A DNA stretch of 53,513 bases from Prevotella sp. UBA7764 (GTDB lineage Bacteria > Bacteroidota > Bacteroidia > Bacteroidales > Bacteroidaceae): contig DLDU01000033.1 in NCBI GenBank assembly GCA_002481295.1, positions 124,133-177,645 of the forward strand, in the 5' to 3' direction. Below are positions 35,724 to 45,089 of this stretch, piece after piece; the first letter of the stretch is position 1, and every line of letters starts with the position of its first letter. Below the pieces are notes generated by a model. That model was not told the DNA's origin. It saw only the letters and a program-made list of their open reading frames with translations, and did not search any database. A program made the translations under genes and the position numbers.

Positions 35724-37061
35724 TTATACGATGCCCTGGGCCATCATAGCCTTGGCGACTTTCAGGAATCCGGCCACGTTGGCACCCTTGACATAGTTGA
35801 CATAGCCGTCGGCCTCGGTACCATACTTCACGCACTCGGCGTGGATGGAGTTCATGATGCTGTGGAGTTTCTCGTCGACTTCCTCGCGACTCCACTTCAG
35901 TCGCTCGGAGTTCTGCGTCATCTCCAAGCCGGAGACTGCCACACCACCAGCGTTGCTGGCCTTGCCCGGGCAGTAGAGGATCTTGTTGTCCTGGAAGACT
36001 TTCACAGCCTCAGGCGTAGAAGGCATGTTGGCACCCTCGCTCACGGCGATGACACCATTGGCGACAAGCGTCTTGGCAGCCTCGCCGTCGATCTCGTTCT
36101 GCGTAGCGCACGGTGTGGCGATGTCGGCTTTCTCGCCCCAAGGCTTGGCACCGGGTACGTATTTGGCTGTCGGATACTCCTCGACATACTCCTTGATACG
36201 TCCGCGCTCGATGTTCTTCAGTTCCATGATGTAGGCCAGCTTCTTCTCGTCGATGCCGTCGGGATCATAGATGTATCCGTCGGAGTCGGAGCAGGTCATC
36301 GGCGTAGCGCCGAGTTGCAAGAGCTTCTCCATGGTGTACTGAGCCACGTTTCCGGCACCAGAGACAAGCACCTTCTTACCCTTGAGGTCGATGCCCTTGG
36401 TGGCGAGCATGTTCTGCAGGAAGTAGACATTGCCGTAGCCGGTAGCTTCAGGACGGATCAGCGAACCGCCAAACTCCTGGCCTTTACCCGTGAGGATGCC
36501 GACAAACTGATGGGTGAGCGCCTTGTACTGGCCGAACATATAGCCGACCTCGCGTCCACCGACGCCGATGTCGCCGGCAGGAACGTCGCAGTCGGGACCG
36601 ATATAGTTCCACAGCTCACGCATGAAAGCCTGGCAGAAGCGCATCACCTCGGCGTTGGACTTGCCACGCGGCGAGAAGTCAGAACCACCCTTGGCGCCAC
36701 CCATGGGCAGTGTGGTGAGCGAGTTCTTGAAAGTCTGCTCAAAGGCGAGGAACTTCAGAATGCTGACATTCACCGACGCATGGAAGCGCAAGCCACCTTT
36801 GTAAGGGCCGATAGCGTTGTTGTGCTGGATGCGATAGCCCATATTGGTCTGCACGTTGCCCTTGTCATCAATCCAGTTGACGCGGAACTGAATGACACGA
36901 TCGGGGATGCACAACCGTTCAATGAGATTGGCGCGGTCGAACTCCGGGTGTTTGTTGTACTCTTCCTCGATCGTTCCGAGCACCTGGCTCACGGCCTGGA
37001 TATACTCGGGCTGGTTGGGAAAACGCTGCTCCAAGCGAGCTACTACTTCTGTTGCTTTCAT
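35724..37061 (-). CDS. gdhA: Glutamate dehydrogenase, hexameric NADP-type
   Basis: 445 residues catalysing 2-oxoglutarate + NH4+ + NAD(P)H to glutamate. The substrate domain has GPYKGGLRFHASV and the catalytic Lys region PMGGAKGGSDF (near residue 125), followed by DVPAGDIGVGGREVGYM. The Rossmann motif is VSGAGNVAQYT (~240). The start at 37061 (MKATEVVARLEQRF) matches the family; an ATG 35 codons upstream would add a non-conserved basic peptide. A strong promoter lies about 100 bp upstream, giving a long leader. Confidence 0.97.
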   Translation of the reverse strand: MKATEVVARLEQRFPNQPEYIQAVSQVLGTIEEEYNKHPEFDRANLIERLCIPDRVIQFRVNWIDDKGNVQTNMGYRIQHNNAIGPYKGGLRFHASVNVSILKFLAFEQTFKNSLTTLPMGGAKGGSDFSPRGKSNAEVMRFCQAFMRELWNYIGPDCDVPAGDIGVGGREVGYMFGQYKALTHQFVGILTGKGQEFGGSLIRPEATGYGNVYFLQNMLATKGIDLKGKKVLVSGAGNVAQYTMEKLLQLGATPMTCSDSDGYIYDPDGIDEKKLAYIMELKNIERGRIKEYVEEYPTAKYVPGAKPWGEKADIATPCATQNEIDGEAAKTLVANGVIAVSEGANMPSTPEAVKVFQDNKILYCPGKASNAGGVAVSGLEMTQNSERLKWSREEVDEKLHSIMNSIHAECVKYGTEADGYVNYVKGANVAGFLKVAKAMMAQGIV

Positions 37062-37163
37062 AATCTTGGTTGTTTTCTTTATTGGATGTTTAAGTTTGCT
37101 CTCTACTATATATATAATAATGTGTGTGCATGGCACTGCATGCTGTCGTTTCTTTATCTTTTG

Positions 37164-37194
37164 CAAAGGTAAACCTTTTCTGTGAAAAAACCAA
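37164..37194 (-). promoter_or_regulatory. Promoter of gdhA
   Basis: Minus strand: TTGG -33 region (37191-37194), 19-bp spacer, TACCTTTG -7 box (37164-37171). Transcription should begin near 37157, leaving a leader of roughly 95 nt. Confidence 0.8.
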
Positions 37195-37479
37195 CAAACA
37201 GATAAAATATTTATTGTAAAATACTAAAATTGTAACTTTATCCTTTTTTCTTGCTTGCGGACAAATTGCTTTTCCACGGTCAGTGTCTCTCTAAGATGGG
37301 TCGGTATCGCATTTTGTCATAACCGCGATACGTTGTGGAACGTAAGTAAATGAATATCAATTCTTAGTTAAATTCCACTCACGTGACGGTTGAATAAGAT
37401 GTAAAAAACGGCTCATTAAATTACGTGAAATGAGGAAGAATTATCCGCGTTGGGACATACAATCTCGGCTTTTTTTGCT
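37195..37479. other. Divergent spacer between gdhA and nrdD
   Basis: No gene seen. One small inverted repeat, GTATCGC (37304-37310) / GCGATAC (37325-37331), is present; its role is unknown. No recognisable NrdR-box pair was found. Confidence 0.55.
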
Positions 37480-37487
37480 TATCTTTG
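37480..37487 (+). promoter_or_regulatory. -7 box of nrdDG
   Basis: TATCTTTG, about 180 bp before nrdD; the -33 region is degenerate. The long leader contains a possible AT-rich hairpin, GGAAAACTTTT near 37552 against AAAAAGTTTCC near 37580. Confidence 0.55.
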
Positions 37488-37666
37488 CACTTGAATAGTT
37501 GACGGCTGCGGAAAACTTAATCGATTCACAAGGAAGAAAGAATTTCCTTTTTGGAAAACTTTTGTAGAAGAGAAAACAAAAAAGTTTCCCGTTTTAAACG
37601 ACAACAACGGTCATTGAATACTGAAATAAAACACTCTAAACCCAATTAGATAAAGCTATTAAAGGC

Positions 37667-39817
37667 ATGGAAATGAACCACTTCGCCATTACCAAGCGTG
37701 ACGGCTCGAAAGAAGCTTTCTCGCTCGACAAGATCATGAACGCTATCCTCAAAGCGTTTAACTCGGTCAACGAACCGATCAACCTTGGAGCCATCTCCAA
37801 AATTCTCAGCCATCTCAACATCCAGGATGGCGTGAAAGTGGAGGACATACAGAACCAAGTAGAGGAGGCACTCATGAGAGAGGGCTACTATCGTGTCGCA
37901 AAATCGTTTATCATCTACCGTCAGGAGCACAAGGAGGACCGGGAGGTGCTCGACAAGATGAAGTTCCTCTCGGACTATATGCAGGCCGAGAATGCTGCCA
38001 CGGGATCGAAATTCGACGCCAACGCCAACGTGGAGCACAAGAACATCGCTACACTCGCCGGTGAGCTGCCGAAGAAAAACTTCATCCGGCTAAACCGTCG
38101 TCTGCTTGTGGAGCGCATCAAGAAGATGTATGGCAAGGAGCTCGCCGACGAATATATCGACAAGCTCACACACCACTTTATATATAAGAACGACGAGACC
38201 AACCTGGCCAACTACTGTGCCTCGATCACGATGTACCCCTGGCTCATCGGCGGCACGACCAGCATCGGCGGCAATTCCACGGCACCGACAAACCTCAAGA
38301 GCTTCTGCGGCGGATTCATCAACATGGTGTTCATGGTCAGCAGCATGCTCGCCGGAGCTTGCGCCACACCGGAGTTCCTGATGTACATGAACTACTTCAT
38401 ACAGAAGGAATACGGCAAGGATTACTATAAGCACGCCGACGATGTCGTGGATCTCAGTCTGAAGAAGCGCACGATCGATAAGGTCATCACCGACTGCTTC
38501 GAGCAGATTGTCTATTCGCTCAACCAGCCCACCGGTGCCCGTAACTATCAGGCGGTGTTCTGGAACATCAGCTACTACGACAAATACTACTTCGACTCTA
38601 TCTTTGGCAACTTCTACTTCCCCGACGGCACGCAGCCCGACTGGGACGGGCTCAACTGGTTGCAGAAGCGCTTCATGAAGTGGTTTAACCAAGAGCGCAC
38701 CAAGACGGTGCTCACCTTCCCCGTGGAGACCATGGCCATGCTGACTGAGGACGGCGACTGCAAGGACAAGGAGTGGGCTGACTTCGCGGCAGAGATGTAT
38801 GCCGAGGGCCACAGTTTCTTCACCTATCTGAGCGACAATGCCGACTCGCTGAGCTCGTGCTGCCGACTGCGCAACGAGATCCAGGACAACGGTTTCAGCT
38901 ATACGCTCGGTGCCGGTGGCGTCTCCACTGGTTCCAAGAGCGTGCTGACGATCAACCTCAACCGATGTATCCAGTATGGCGTGAACCACGACGGCGACTT
39001 CCATCCTTTCCTTGAGCATGTCATCGACCTCTGCCATAAGGTACAACTCGCCTACAACGAGAATCTCAAGGAGTTGCAGGCACACGGCATGCTGCCGCTC
39101 TTCGATGCCGGATATATCAACATCAACCGGCAGTATCTCACCATCGGCATCAACGGACTCGTGGAGGCTGCTGAGTTCATGGGCCTGCAGATCACGCCAA
39201 ACGACGACTATAAGCATTTCGTGCAGGATATCTTGGGAATGATAGAAAAGTACAACAAACAGTACCGCAGCAAAGAGGTGATGTTTAACTGTGAAATGAT
39301 TCCGGCAGAGAACGTAGGTGTCAAGCACGCCAAGTGGGACCGCGAGGACGGCTATTTCGTGCCGCGCGACTGCTACAACAGCTATTTCTATGTGGTGGAA
39401 GACGACTCGCTGAGCATCCTCGACAAGTTCAAGCTCCATGGCGCTCCCTATATCGAGCACCTCACCGGCGGCTCCGCACTGCACATGAACCTCGACGAGC
39501 ATCTCTCCCAGAAGCAGTATCGTCAGCTTTTCCGCGTGGCCGCTCACGAGGGCTGCAACTATTTCACCTATAACATCCCCAATACCGTCTGCAACGACTG
39601 CGGCCATATCGACAAGCGTTACCTCAAGGAGTGCCCGGTCTGCCACTCCAAGAATGTCGACTATCTGACGCGCATCATCGGCTACCTCAAGCGCGTGAGC
39701 AACTTCTCCGAGGCCCGCCAGTCCGAGGCCCACCGTCGCTTCTACGCGGGCATCGACCGTCTGCCGAAGACACAACCTTTGCCCTCGGCGAGCGAAGCAA
39801 GGCACATCAAACAGTAA
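37667..39817 (+). CDS. nrdD: Anaerobic (class III) ribonucleoside-triphosphate reductase
   Basis: 716 residues; makes deoxynucleotides without oxygen using a glycyl radical. The N-terminal ATP-cone (residues 1-~95, ITKRDGSKEAFSLDKIMNAI) is the overall activity switch. The catalytic barrel includes TNLANYCASITMYPWLIGG. A C-terminal zinc site has Cys642, Cys645, Cys656 and Cys659, followed by the radical Gly672 in RIIGYLKR. All look intact. nrdG begins 17 bp later. The start at 37667 gives MEMNHFAITK; the second Met is possible. Confidence 0.97.
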   Translation: MEMNHFAITKRDGSKEAFSLDKIMNAILKAFNSVNEPINLGAISKILSHLNIQDGVKVEDIQNQVEEALMREGYYRVAKSFIIYRQEHKEDREVLDKMKFLSDYMQAENAATGSKFDANANVEHKNIATLAGELPKKNFIRLNRRLLVERIKKMYGKELADEYIDKLTHHFIYKNDETNLANYCASITMYPWLIGGTTSIGGNSTAPTNLKSFCGGFINMVFMVSSMLAGACATPEFLMYMNYFIQKEYGKDYYKHADDVVDLSLKKRTIDKVITDCFEQIVYSLNQPTGARNYQAVFWNISYYDKYYFDSIFGNFYFPDGTQPDWDGLNWLQKRFMKWFNQERTKTVLTFPVETMAMLTEDGDCKDKEWADFAAEMYAEGHSFFTYLSDNADSLSSCCRLRNEIQDNGFSYTLGAGGVSTGSKSVLTINLNRCIQYGVNHDGDFHPFLEHVIDLCHKVQLAYNENLKELQAHGMLPLFDAGYININRQYLTIGINGLVEAAEFMGLQITPNDDYKHFVQDILGMIEKYNKQYRSKEVMFNCEMIPAENVGVKHAKWDREDGYFVPRDCYNSYFYVVEDDSLSILDKFKLHGAPYIEHLTGGSALHMNLDEHLSQKQYRQLFRVAAHEGCNYFTYNIPNTVCNDCGHIDKRYLKECPVCHSKNVDYLTRIIGYLKRVSNFSEARQSEAHRRFYAGIDRLPKTQPLPSASEARHIKQ

Positions 39818-39834
39818 AGGAGGAGAAGTAAGCA

Positions 39835-40296
39835 ATGCTGAAGTACGTCAATACCGACATCGTGTTTCAGGAGATCCCGGACGAGACGACGCTGGCCATC
39901 AATATCTCACGGTGTCCGTGCCACTGTCCGGGATGCCACAGCAGTTATCTTGCCAAGGATTTCGGCAACCCGCTGTCCGCTGATGCCCTCGATCAGCTGA
40001 TTGCTGACAACGACGGGCTCGTGACCTGCGTCTGTCTGATGGGCGGAGACGCTGAGCCGCAATCGGTCAACCACCTCGCCGCCCACGTCCGAGAGAAGCA
40101 TCCGGGGATGAGAGTAGGGTGGTACAGCGGCCGGCTGCGCATCGATCACGCTATCGACAAGCACAACTTCGACTACATCAAGGTTGGACCCTACATCAAG
40201 CATCTCGGGCCGCTCAACTGTCGCACGACCAACCAACGTCTCTATCATGTCGTCGGCAACCAGCTTCACGACATCACCGCCTCTTTTTGGAAGTAA
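39835..40296 (+). CDS. nrdG: Anaerobic ribonucleotide reductase-activating protein
   Basis: 153-residue radical-SAM activase that installs the glycyl radical on NrdD. The cluster motif is CPCHCPGC near residues 27-34, matching CxxxCxxC, and GGDAEP follows near residue 70 as the SAM-binding GGE-like motif. Short for a radical-SAM protein, but normal for NrdG. Directly downstream of nrdD in one operon. A small AAAGGC/GCCTTT hairpin with a GGAA loop (40314-40329) follows the stop. Confidence 0.95.
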   Translation: MLKYVNTDIVFQEIPDETTLAINISRCPCHCPGCHSSYLAKDFGNPLSADALDQLIADNDGLVTCVCLMGGDAEPQSVNHLAAHVREKHPGMRVGWYSGRLRIDHAIDKHNFDYIKVGPYIKHLGPLNCRTTNQRLYHVVGNQLHDITASFWK

Positions 40297-40361
40297 GCGA
40301 AAAGGTCGAGACTAAAGGCGGAAGCCTTTCTGCCGTCTGGCACTATCGCGTTTTTGATCCT

Positions 40362-40394
40362 ATCCGCAACCATTGGCTCTGCATGGTTGCGGAT
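40362..40394. terminator. Perfect 12-bp hairpin after nrdDG
   Basis: ATCCGCAACCAT (40362-40373) / ATGGTTGCGGAT (40383-40394), 9-nt loop, followed by TTGTCG only. With the smaller hairpin at 40314-40329 it probably protects or ends the nrdDG message. The rest of 40297-40589 holds no gene. Confidence 0.6.
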
Positions 40395-40491
40395 TTGTCG
40401 TTGATAGAGGATGAGGATCTAATTTGGCGCAAACGTGGACAAAAGGACCAACTACGAGGACGCAATTGCTGACGAGTAAAGCATTATAAAG

Positions 40492-40567
40492 GATAGCCGG
40501 AACGCTGAAATAATGATTATTGCACTAAAAAAGTCATTTTTTCGCCGTCCGGCTATCTTTTTTTGTC
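40492..40567 (+). terminator. Long-loop terminator-like hairpin overlapping the next promoter
   Basis: GATAGCCGGA (40492-40501) pairs perfectly with TCCGGCTATC (40548-40557) across a 46-nt AT-rich loop, followed by seven Ts and G. The -7 box of the next operon starts at 40568, so the hairpin's right arm occupies that promoter's spacer and -33 region. Confidence 0.75.
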
Positions 40568-40575
40568 TATCTTTG
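40568..40575 (+). promoter_or_regulatory. -7 box of the uronide operon
   Basis: TATCTTTG, 14 bp before the ATG at 40590, so the leader is predicted to be only about 9 nt. The -33 region lies within the hairpin arm at 40548-40557 and has no good TTG. Confidence 0.65.
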
Positions 40576-40589
40576 CAAAAACAAACATT

Positions 40590-41849
40590 ATGAAGAAAAC
40601 ACTTTATCTATTACTTTTTGCCTTCATCGTATTAACGATACCCGCAAATGCTAAGAAAAAGAATGTGATCTCTGACCGCCAGTGGTGGGCAGGGCAGGCT
40701 TATAAGATGTCACAGCCCGTGCTGGAGAATATGGCGAAGGGCGAATTGCAAAAGAATATGCAGATGGAGTTCTCGCCGAGCTTTGACAACCGTAACCGCA
40801 AGGTGGCCTATATGGAATGCTTCGGCCGTCTCATGGCCGGCATCGCTCCATGGCTGGCTTTGCCCGACGACAACACGGAAGAGGGTAAGATGCGCAAGCA
40901 GTTGAGGGAATGGGCACTCCAAAGCTACAAGAATGCCGTGGACCCGAAGAGTCCTGATTATCTCTGCTGGGGCATCGGCGGACAGAATCTTGTTGACGCC
41001 GCCTATATCGCCGAGAGCTTCCTGCGCGGCTACGACGCGCTGTGGATGCCGCTGGACAAGCAAACCAAAGAGGAATACTTTAAGGAGTTTAAGAAACTGC
41101 GGAAGATAGATCCTCCGTACACCAACTGGCTCCTTTTCTCTTCCACTATAGAGAGCTTCATGGCCAAAGCCGGCGGTGACTACGACCAATACCGTGTCAA
41201 CTCCGCCATCCGTAAGATGGAAGAATGGTACACTGGTGACGGATGGTACAGCGACGGGCCTGACTTCACCTTCAACTATTACAGTAGTTATGTCTTCCAT
41301 CCAATGTATCTCGAAACGCTTCAGGCTATGGTAGATGCCAAGGCTAACACGCGTCTCGACTATCAGAAATACTATAACCGCGAGCTGAGCCGTTGCCAAA
41401 AGTTCTCTATTATCTTAGAGCGATTCATCTCTCCTGAAGGTACATTCCCCGTTTTTGGACGCAGCATTCCTTATCGCAACGCAGCCATGCAGCCATTGGC
41501 TTTATTGGCCTGGTACAAGCAGTTGCCCAAAGAACTCACCAACGGACAGGTGCGTGCAGCACTGACAAAGGTCATGCACCGCATGTGGGACAAGGGTGAC
41601 AACTATAACGAGAAGGGATTCCTCAACATAGGATTCTGTGGCCATCAACCGCAGGTGGCAGACTGGTATACCAACAATGGCAGTGAGTATATGGCTTCAC
41701 TGTGCTTCATGCCGCTCGGGCTGCCTGCCAATGATGCCTTTTGGACAGACGCCGCCCAACCTTGGACGCAGGTGAAGGCTTGGAACGGACAAGACTTCCC
41801 GAAGGATCATTTGTGGAAAGATCAGATACAAACTCACGACAAGTGGTAA
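40590..41849 (+). CDS. Secreted DUF2264 protein (GH154-like)
   Basis: 419 residues with a signal peptide (MKKTLYLLLFAFIVLTIPANA). The mature protein is a helical (alpha/alpha)-toroid type with the DUF2264 signatures YMECFGRLMAGIAPWL, FNYYSSYVFHPMYLETL and FPVFGRSIPYRNAAMQPLA. From memory, CAZy groups DUF2264 proteins with GH154, where a beta-glucuronidase activity has been reported; I am not certain of the exact activity here. The start at 40590 gives a proper signal peptide; an in-frame ATG upstream overlaps the promoter. First gene of a plus-strand uronide operon. Confidence 0.85.
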   Translation: MKKTLYLLLFAFIVLTIPANAKKKNVISDRQWWAGQAYKMSQPVLENMAKGELQKNMQMEFSPSFDNRNRKVAYMECFGRLMAGIAPWLALPDDNTEEGKMRKQLREWALQSYKNAVDPKSPDYLCWGIGGQNLVDAAYIAESFLRGYDALWMPLDKQTKEEYFKEFKKLRKIDPPYTNWLLFSSTIESFMAKAGGDYDQYRVNSAIRKMEEWYTGDGWYSDGPDFTFNYYSSYVFHPMYLETLQAMVDAKANTRLDYQKYYNRELSRCQKFSIILERFISPEGTFPVFGRSIPYRNAAMQPLALLAWYKQLPKELTNGQVRAALTKVMHRMWDKGDNYNEKGFLNIGFCGHQPQVADWYTNNGSEYMASLCFMPLGLPANDAFWTDAAQPWTQVKAWNGQDFPKDHLWKDQIQTHDKW

Positions 41850-41901
41850 GCCCTCTGACAAAAGAAAACCTACTATCATCAACCTATCTCAATCAAAAGA
41901 C

Positions 41902-43182
41902 ATGATAACGATCAAGAACAAATACCTCTGGATGGTACTGATTGCCTTGCTGCCGCTGCTGCCCTTGCATGCTCAGCATCGTATTGCTCGTAAAGCAAAA
42001 GCCAAGGCCGCTACTGAGCAGAAGGCGAAAACACTCAATCAGATTTTTAAGGTCAACGACTACTGGCAAAAGAATCATACACCGGAGGCGACGGCTTTCT
42101 GGAATGTGGCCGCCTACCACACTGGTAACATGGAGGTGTGTAAATGGCTGATGCAAGAGTTAAACTCCAACAAGAGACTACCTGCGCAAAGGCGTAAACT
42201 GTTGACAGATAAGCTCAACGCATACCTTGCCTATAGTCTGCGGTGGGCAGAGCATAACCAATGGAAAGGAGCGACTGAGGCTGATACGGCTAAGTGGCTC
42301 TATAAAAAATACGGAGAAGACCAACAGCATGTGCTCTTCGGTGACTGGCAGATCTGTTTCCAGACCTACATCGACTTATATAATATGTATCAGGCACAGC
42401 AGGGAAGCAAAGGCCAGGCACTGACTAAAATGCAAGTCAGCGACCCTGATGTGATGACCGCAAGAGCCAGAGAAGTGATGGGATACGTTGTCTCGCACTC
42501 TGCTCACGACTATTGGTGGTGGGCTGACGCCTTGTATATGGTCATGCCCGTGATGATGAAGATGTACAAGCTCACGGGTGACGTGCGCTATCTTGACAAG
42601 CTCTACGATAATATCTGCTATTCCGACAGCATCATGCTCGACAAGGAGACAGGTCTTTACTTCCGCGACGGCAAGTATATCTATCCGATGCATAAGACCA
42701 ACAGCGGCAAGAAAGACTTCTGGGCGCGCGGCGACGGCTGGGTGCTCGCGGGATTGGCTAAGGTGTTGCAGGACATGCCGAAGAGCTATCGCCACTACGA
42801 TTTCTTCTTGAAGAAATATCAGCGGCTTGCTCTCGCTGTAGCAAAGATACAACAACCGGAAGGCTATTGGACCCGCTCGATGATGGATCCTCAGCAAGCA
42901 CCGGGTCCCGAGACCAGCGGAACTGCGTTCTTCACCTATGGCATGGAATGGGGCGTGACCCACGGACTGCTCAATGCCAAGACTTTCAAGCCCGTGATTC
43001 GCCGTGCTCAAAACTATTTGACGACGGTTGCTCTTCAGTCTGACGGCAGTGTCGGATACGTGCAGCCTATTGGGGAGCGTGCCATTCCTGGGCAGCATGT
43101 CGACAAAGACAGTCAAGCCGACTTCGGTGTTGGTGCCTTCTTGTTAGCGGCTACGGAGTCACTGCGTCGTCAAAACCGATAA
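41902..43182 (+). CDS. Secreted GH105 unsaturated uronyl hydrolase
   Basis: 426 residues with a signal peptide (MVLIALLPLLPLHAQ). An (alpha/alpha)6 barrel with WWWADALYMVMPVM near residue 200 and the family motif FWARGDGWVLAGLAKVL near residue 275, which holds the catalytic Asp. Members hydrolyse unsaturated galacturonyl or glucuronyl ends left by polysaccharide lyases, releasing the sugar that KduI and KduD then process; both lie downstream. Residues 28-45 are unusually Lys/Ala-rich. The 52-bp gap to the previous gene is compatible with one transcript. Confidence 0.93.
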   Translation: MITIKNKYLWMVLIALLPLLPLHAQHRIARKAKAKAATEQKAKTLNQIFKVNDYWQKNHTPEATAFWNVAAYHTGNMEVCKWLMQELNSNKRLPAQRRKLLTDKLNAYLAYSLRWAEHNQWKGATEADTAKWLYKKYGEDQQHVLFGDWQICFQTYIDLYNMYQAQQGSKGQALTKMQVSDPDVMTARAREVMGYVVSHSAHDYWWWADALYMVMPVMMKMYKLTGDVRYLDKLYDNICYSDSIMLDKETGLYFRDGKYIYPMHKTNSGKKDFWARGDGWVLAGLAKVLQDMPKSYRHYDFFLKKYQRLALAVAKIQQPEGYWTRSMMDPQQAPGPETSGTAFFTYGMEWGVTHGLLNAKTFKPVIRRAQNYLTTVALQSDGSVGYVQPIGERAIPGQHVDKDSQADFGVGAFLLAATESLRRQNR

Positions 43183-43194
43183 AAGGAAACGTCT

Positions 43195-44982
43195 ATGTCC
43201 ATCGTTCTTCTCTCCATCCTTTCAATGCTGTCTGCGTTCATGCAATACGTGCGGAACGACTATCAACCACTCGACAACCAGTATGCTGTGTTCAAAGGTG
43301 AGCACACGGGGGCTGCCGACGAACGAGGCGTGCGCACTAATGCAGACTTGAGCATGGTGGCAGCATTCATGGGAGAAGACTCGATAGCTCTGAAAACACT
43401 TGCCTTTGCAGTGCATACGCACAAGGCAGTACGTAAGCGTCCCTGTCTTGATGGCCGCTACTGGGGGTCCGTCTCAGCGAAGGATTATCAGTGGGAGAGC
43501 AGCCTTTGGGCAATGTCTGTGGCTTACTCTGCCTATTTCCAGTGGCAGCGGTTGCCCGACAGCTTGAAAACTGACATCTACCACTTGCTGAAAGCAGAGT
43601 GCAACTACGAGTTGGAGCGGGATATCCCGACGGGTTATATTGGTGACACTAAGGCAGAGGAAAATGGTTGGGAAGTGGATGTACTTGCAGCTACGCTCGG
43701 TCTTTTCCCCGATGATCCGCTGGCTTCGCAATGGTTCCAACGTATGCGTGCCTTCGCCGTCAACTGCTATTCCCATCCTACCGACGCTTTGGACACAACA
43801 GTGATCGACCCCGCCTATGACGCAACGCGTGTTTGTGATCTTTACAAGGGACCGAATCTCTATCCCGATTGGACGCTTCAAAACCACGATTTCTTCCATA
43901 CTTCGTATCAGAATGTAGTCATCCAGGAACTCGGTGAGGCAGCATTGGCACTGCGGCTTTTCCAAGGTAAACGCCAGCGATGGGCTTCGCGCGCGTTGCT
44001 CCACAATTGTGACAAGGTAACGGAAAATGTCCTCAACTGGCTCACTCTGCCCGACGGAGAGCAAGCCATGCCCAACGGCAATGACTGGAGCCTCTTCCTC
44101 TATGACCAAGTGACGAGCTACGCTACGATGGCCTGTATGCAAAGAAATGCCGACGCCCTCTATTTCGAGCGGCAATGCTTAAAGCGTATAGCACAAAGAC
44201 AGCAGACCACCGATGACGGTTCTTTCCTCTTGAGACCGGATGTAGGTGCCCGTCGCATGGGCGTGCAGGCTCATCGGCTGCTGATGACCGAGCTGATGCA
44301 CCGGCTCTGGCCCACAGAAGACATGAGACCGACGCGTTGGACAGACTTTGAGCGTCGTTACCATGGCAGCAAACTCTTCCCCTGTCAGCAAATCGTACGT
44401 ACGCTCACTCCCCGCTGTTTCGCCTGCTTCTCGTTCAGCAAAGGTAAGAAAAGCTACACAGGATACCTCGCACCTATCCATGATGACATGACCGACAATC
44501 TCGTCATCCCCTACAGGCAATACAACACCGGCAATATTATTGGTTATTATCAACCCACGACAGGCAAGCCAAATGCTCGACTCGTCGGTGAGCCAACGAT
44601 AGACATCAAAGGAGATTACTTCATCGTGAAGGCGACGCTGGCAGAAAATGATGGCTCCATTGTCCGTAGATTCACACTGCGTAGCAGAGCCGACGGACTG
44701 GAATACAGCGATAATGTAAAGATGGAAACTGCAGACAGACTCAAAGACTATACCGGGCTGCTCGCCATCTCCGCAGACGAGTTTACGGGGCGAAACCATC
44801 AGGTAGACTTCCAACCCGGACTGACACGTATCGACAATCAACTCACCGTTCAATCTGATAGCCGTGTCAAAGCTCAGTGGACAAAGGAGACGATAGAAAA
44901 CTCCATCCGTTCCAAACGACTTGCTCCTTATGTGGCGGGGAAGCCCCAAACGCGACACCATATTATATATAGAATAGATTAG
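43195..44982 (+). CDS. Secreted protein of unrecognised family in the uronide operon
   Basis: 595 residues. A hydrophobic N-terminus (MSIVLLSILSMLSAFMQ) looks like a short signal peptide. Residues ~30-390 are helix-rich with Trp/Tyr-rich stretches (YWGSVSAKDYQWESSLWAMS, NHDFFHTSYQNVVIQELG), suggesting an (alpha/alpha) toroid like that of lyases and uronyl hydrolases. Residues ~400-580 are beta-rich with alternating polar residues. I do not recognise the family. A ribosome-binding AAGGAAA precedes the ATG, 12 bp after the GH105 stop. Placement between GH105 and KduD suggests action on uronic-acid polymers or oligomers. Confidence 0.8.
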   Translation: MSIVLLSILSMLSAFMQYVRNDYQPLDNQYAVFKGEHTGAADERGVRTNADLSMVAAFMGEDSIALKTLAFAVHTHKAVRKRPCLDGRYWGSVSAKDYQWESSLWAMSVAYSAYFQWQRLPDSLKTDIYHLLKAECNYELERDIPTGYIGDTKAEENGWEVDVLAATLGLFPDDPLASQWFQRMRAFAVNCYSHPTDALDTTVIDPAYDATRVCDLYKGPNLYPDWTLQNHDFFHTSYQNVVIQELGEAALALRLFQGKRQRWASRALLHNCDKVTENVLNWLTLPDGEQAMPNGNDWSLFLYDQVTSYATMACMQRNADALYFERQCLKRIAQRQQTTDDGSFLLRPDVGARRMGVQAHRLLMTELMHRLWPTEDMRPTRWTDFERRYHGSKLFPCQQIVRTLTPRCFACFSFSKGKKSYTGYLAPIHDDMTDNLVIPYRQYNTGNIIGYYQPTTGKPNARLVGEPTIDIKGDYFIVKATLAENDGSIVRRFTLRSRADGLEYSDNVKMETADRLKDYTGLLAISADEFTGRNHQVDFQPGLTRIDNQLTVQSDSRVKAQWTKETIENSIRSKRLAPYVAGKPQTRHHIIYRID

Positions 44983-45089
44983 GGTTTGGGTAAGATGAAT
45001 ATAGTATTTGAGTGGACTCGTACGTATTATATATCAGACACAGAATAATAGATTCAAAAAATAACATTAACATAGAAAGGAATAAGAAC

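Noticed and set aside
45012..45089. Upstream start for kduD
   Set aside because: The extra 26 residues are not dehydrogenase-like, and a good ribosome-binding site precedes the ATG at 45090.
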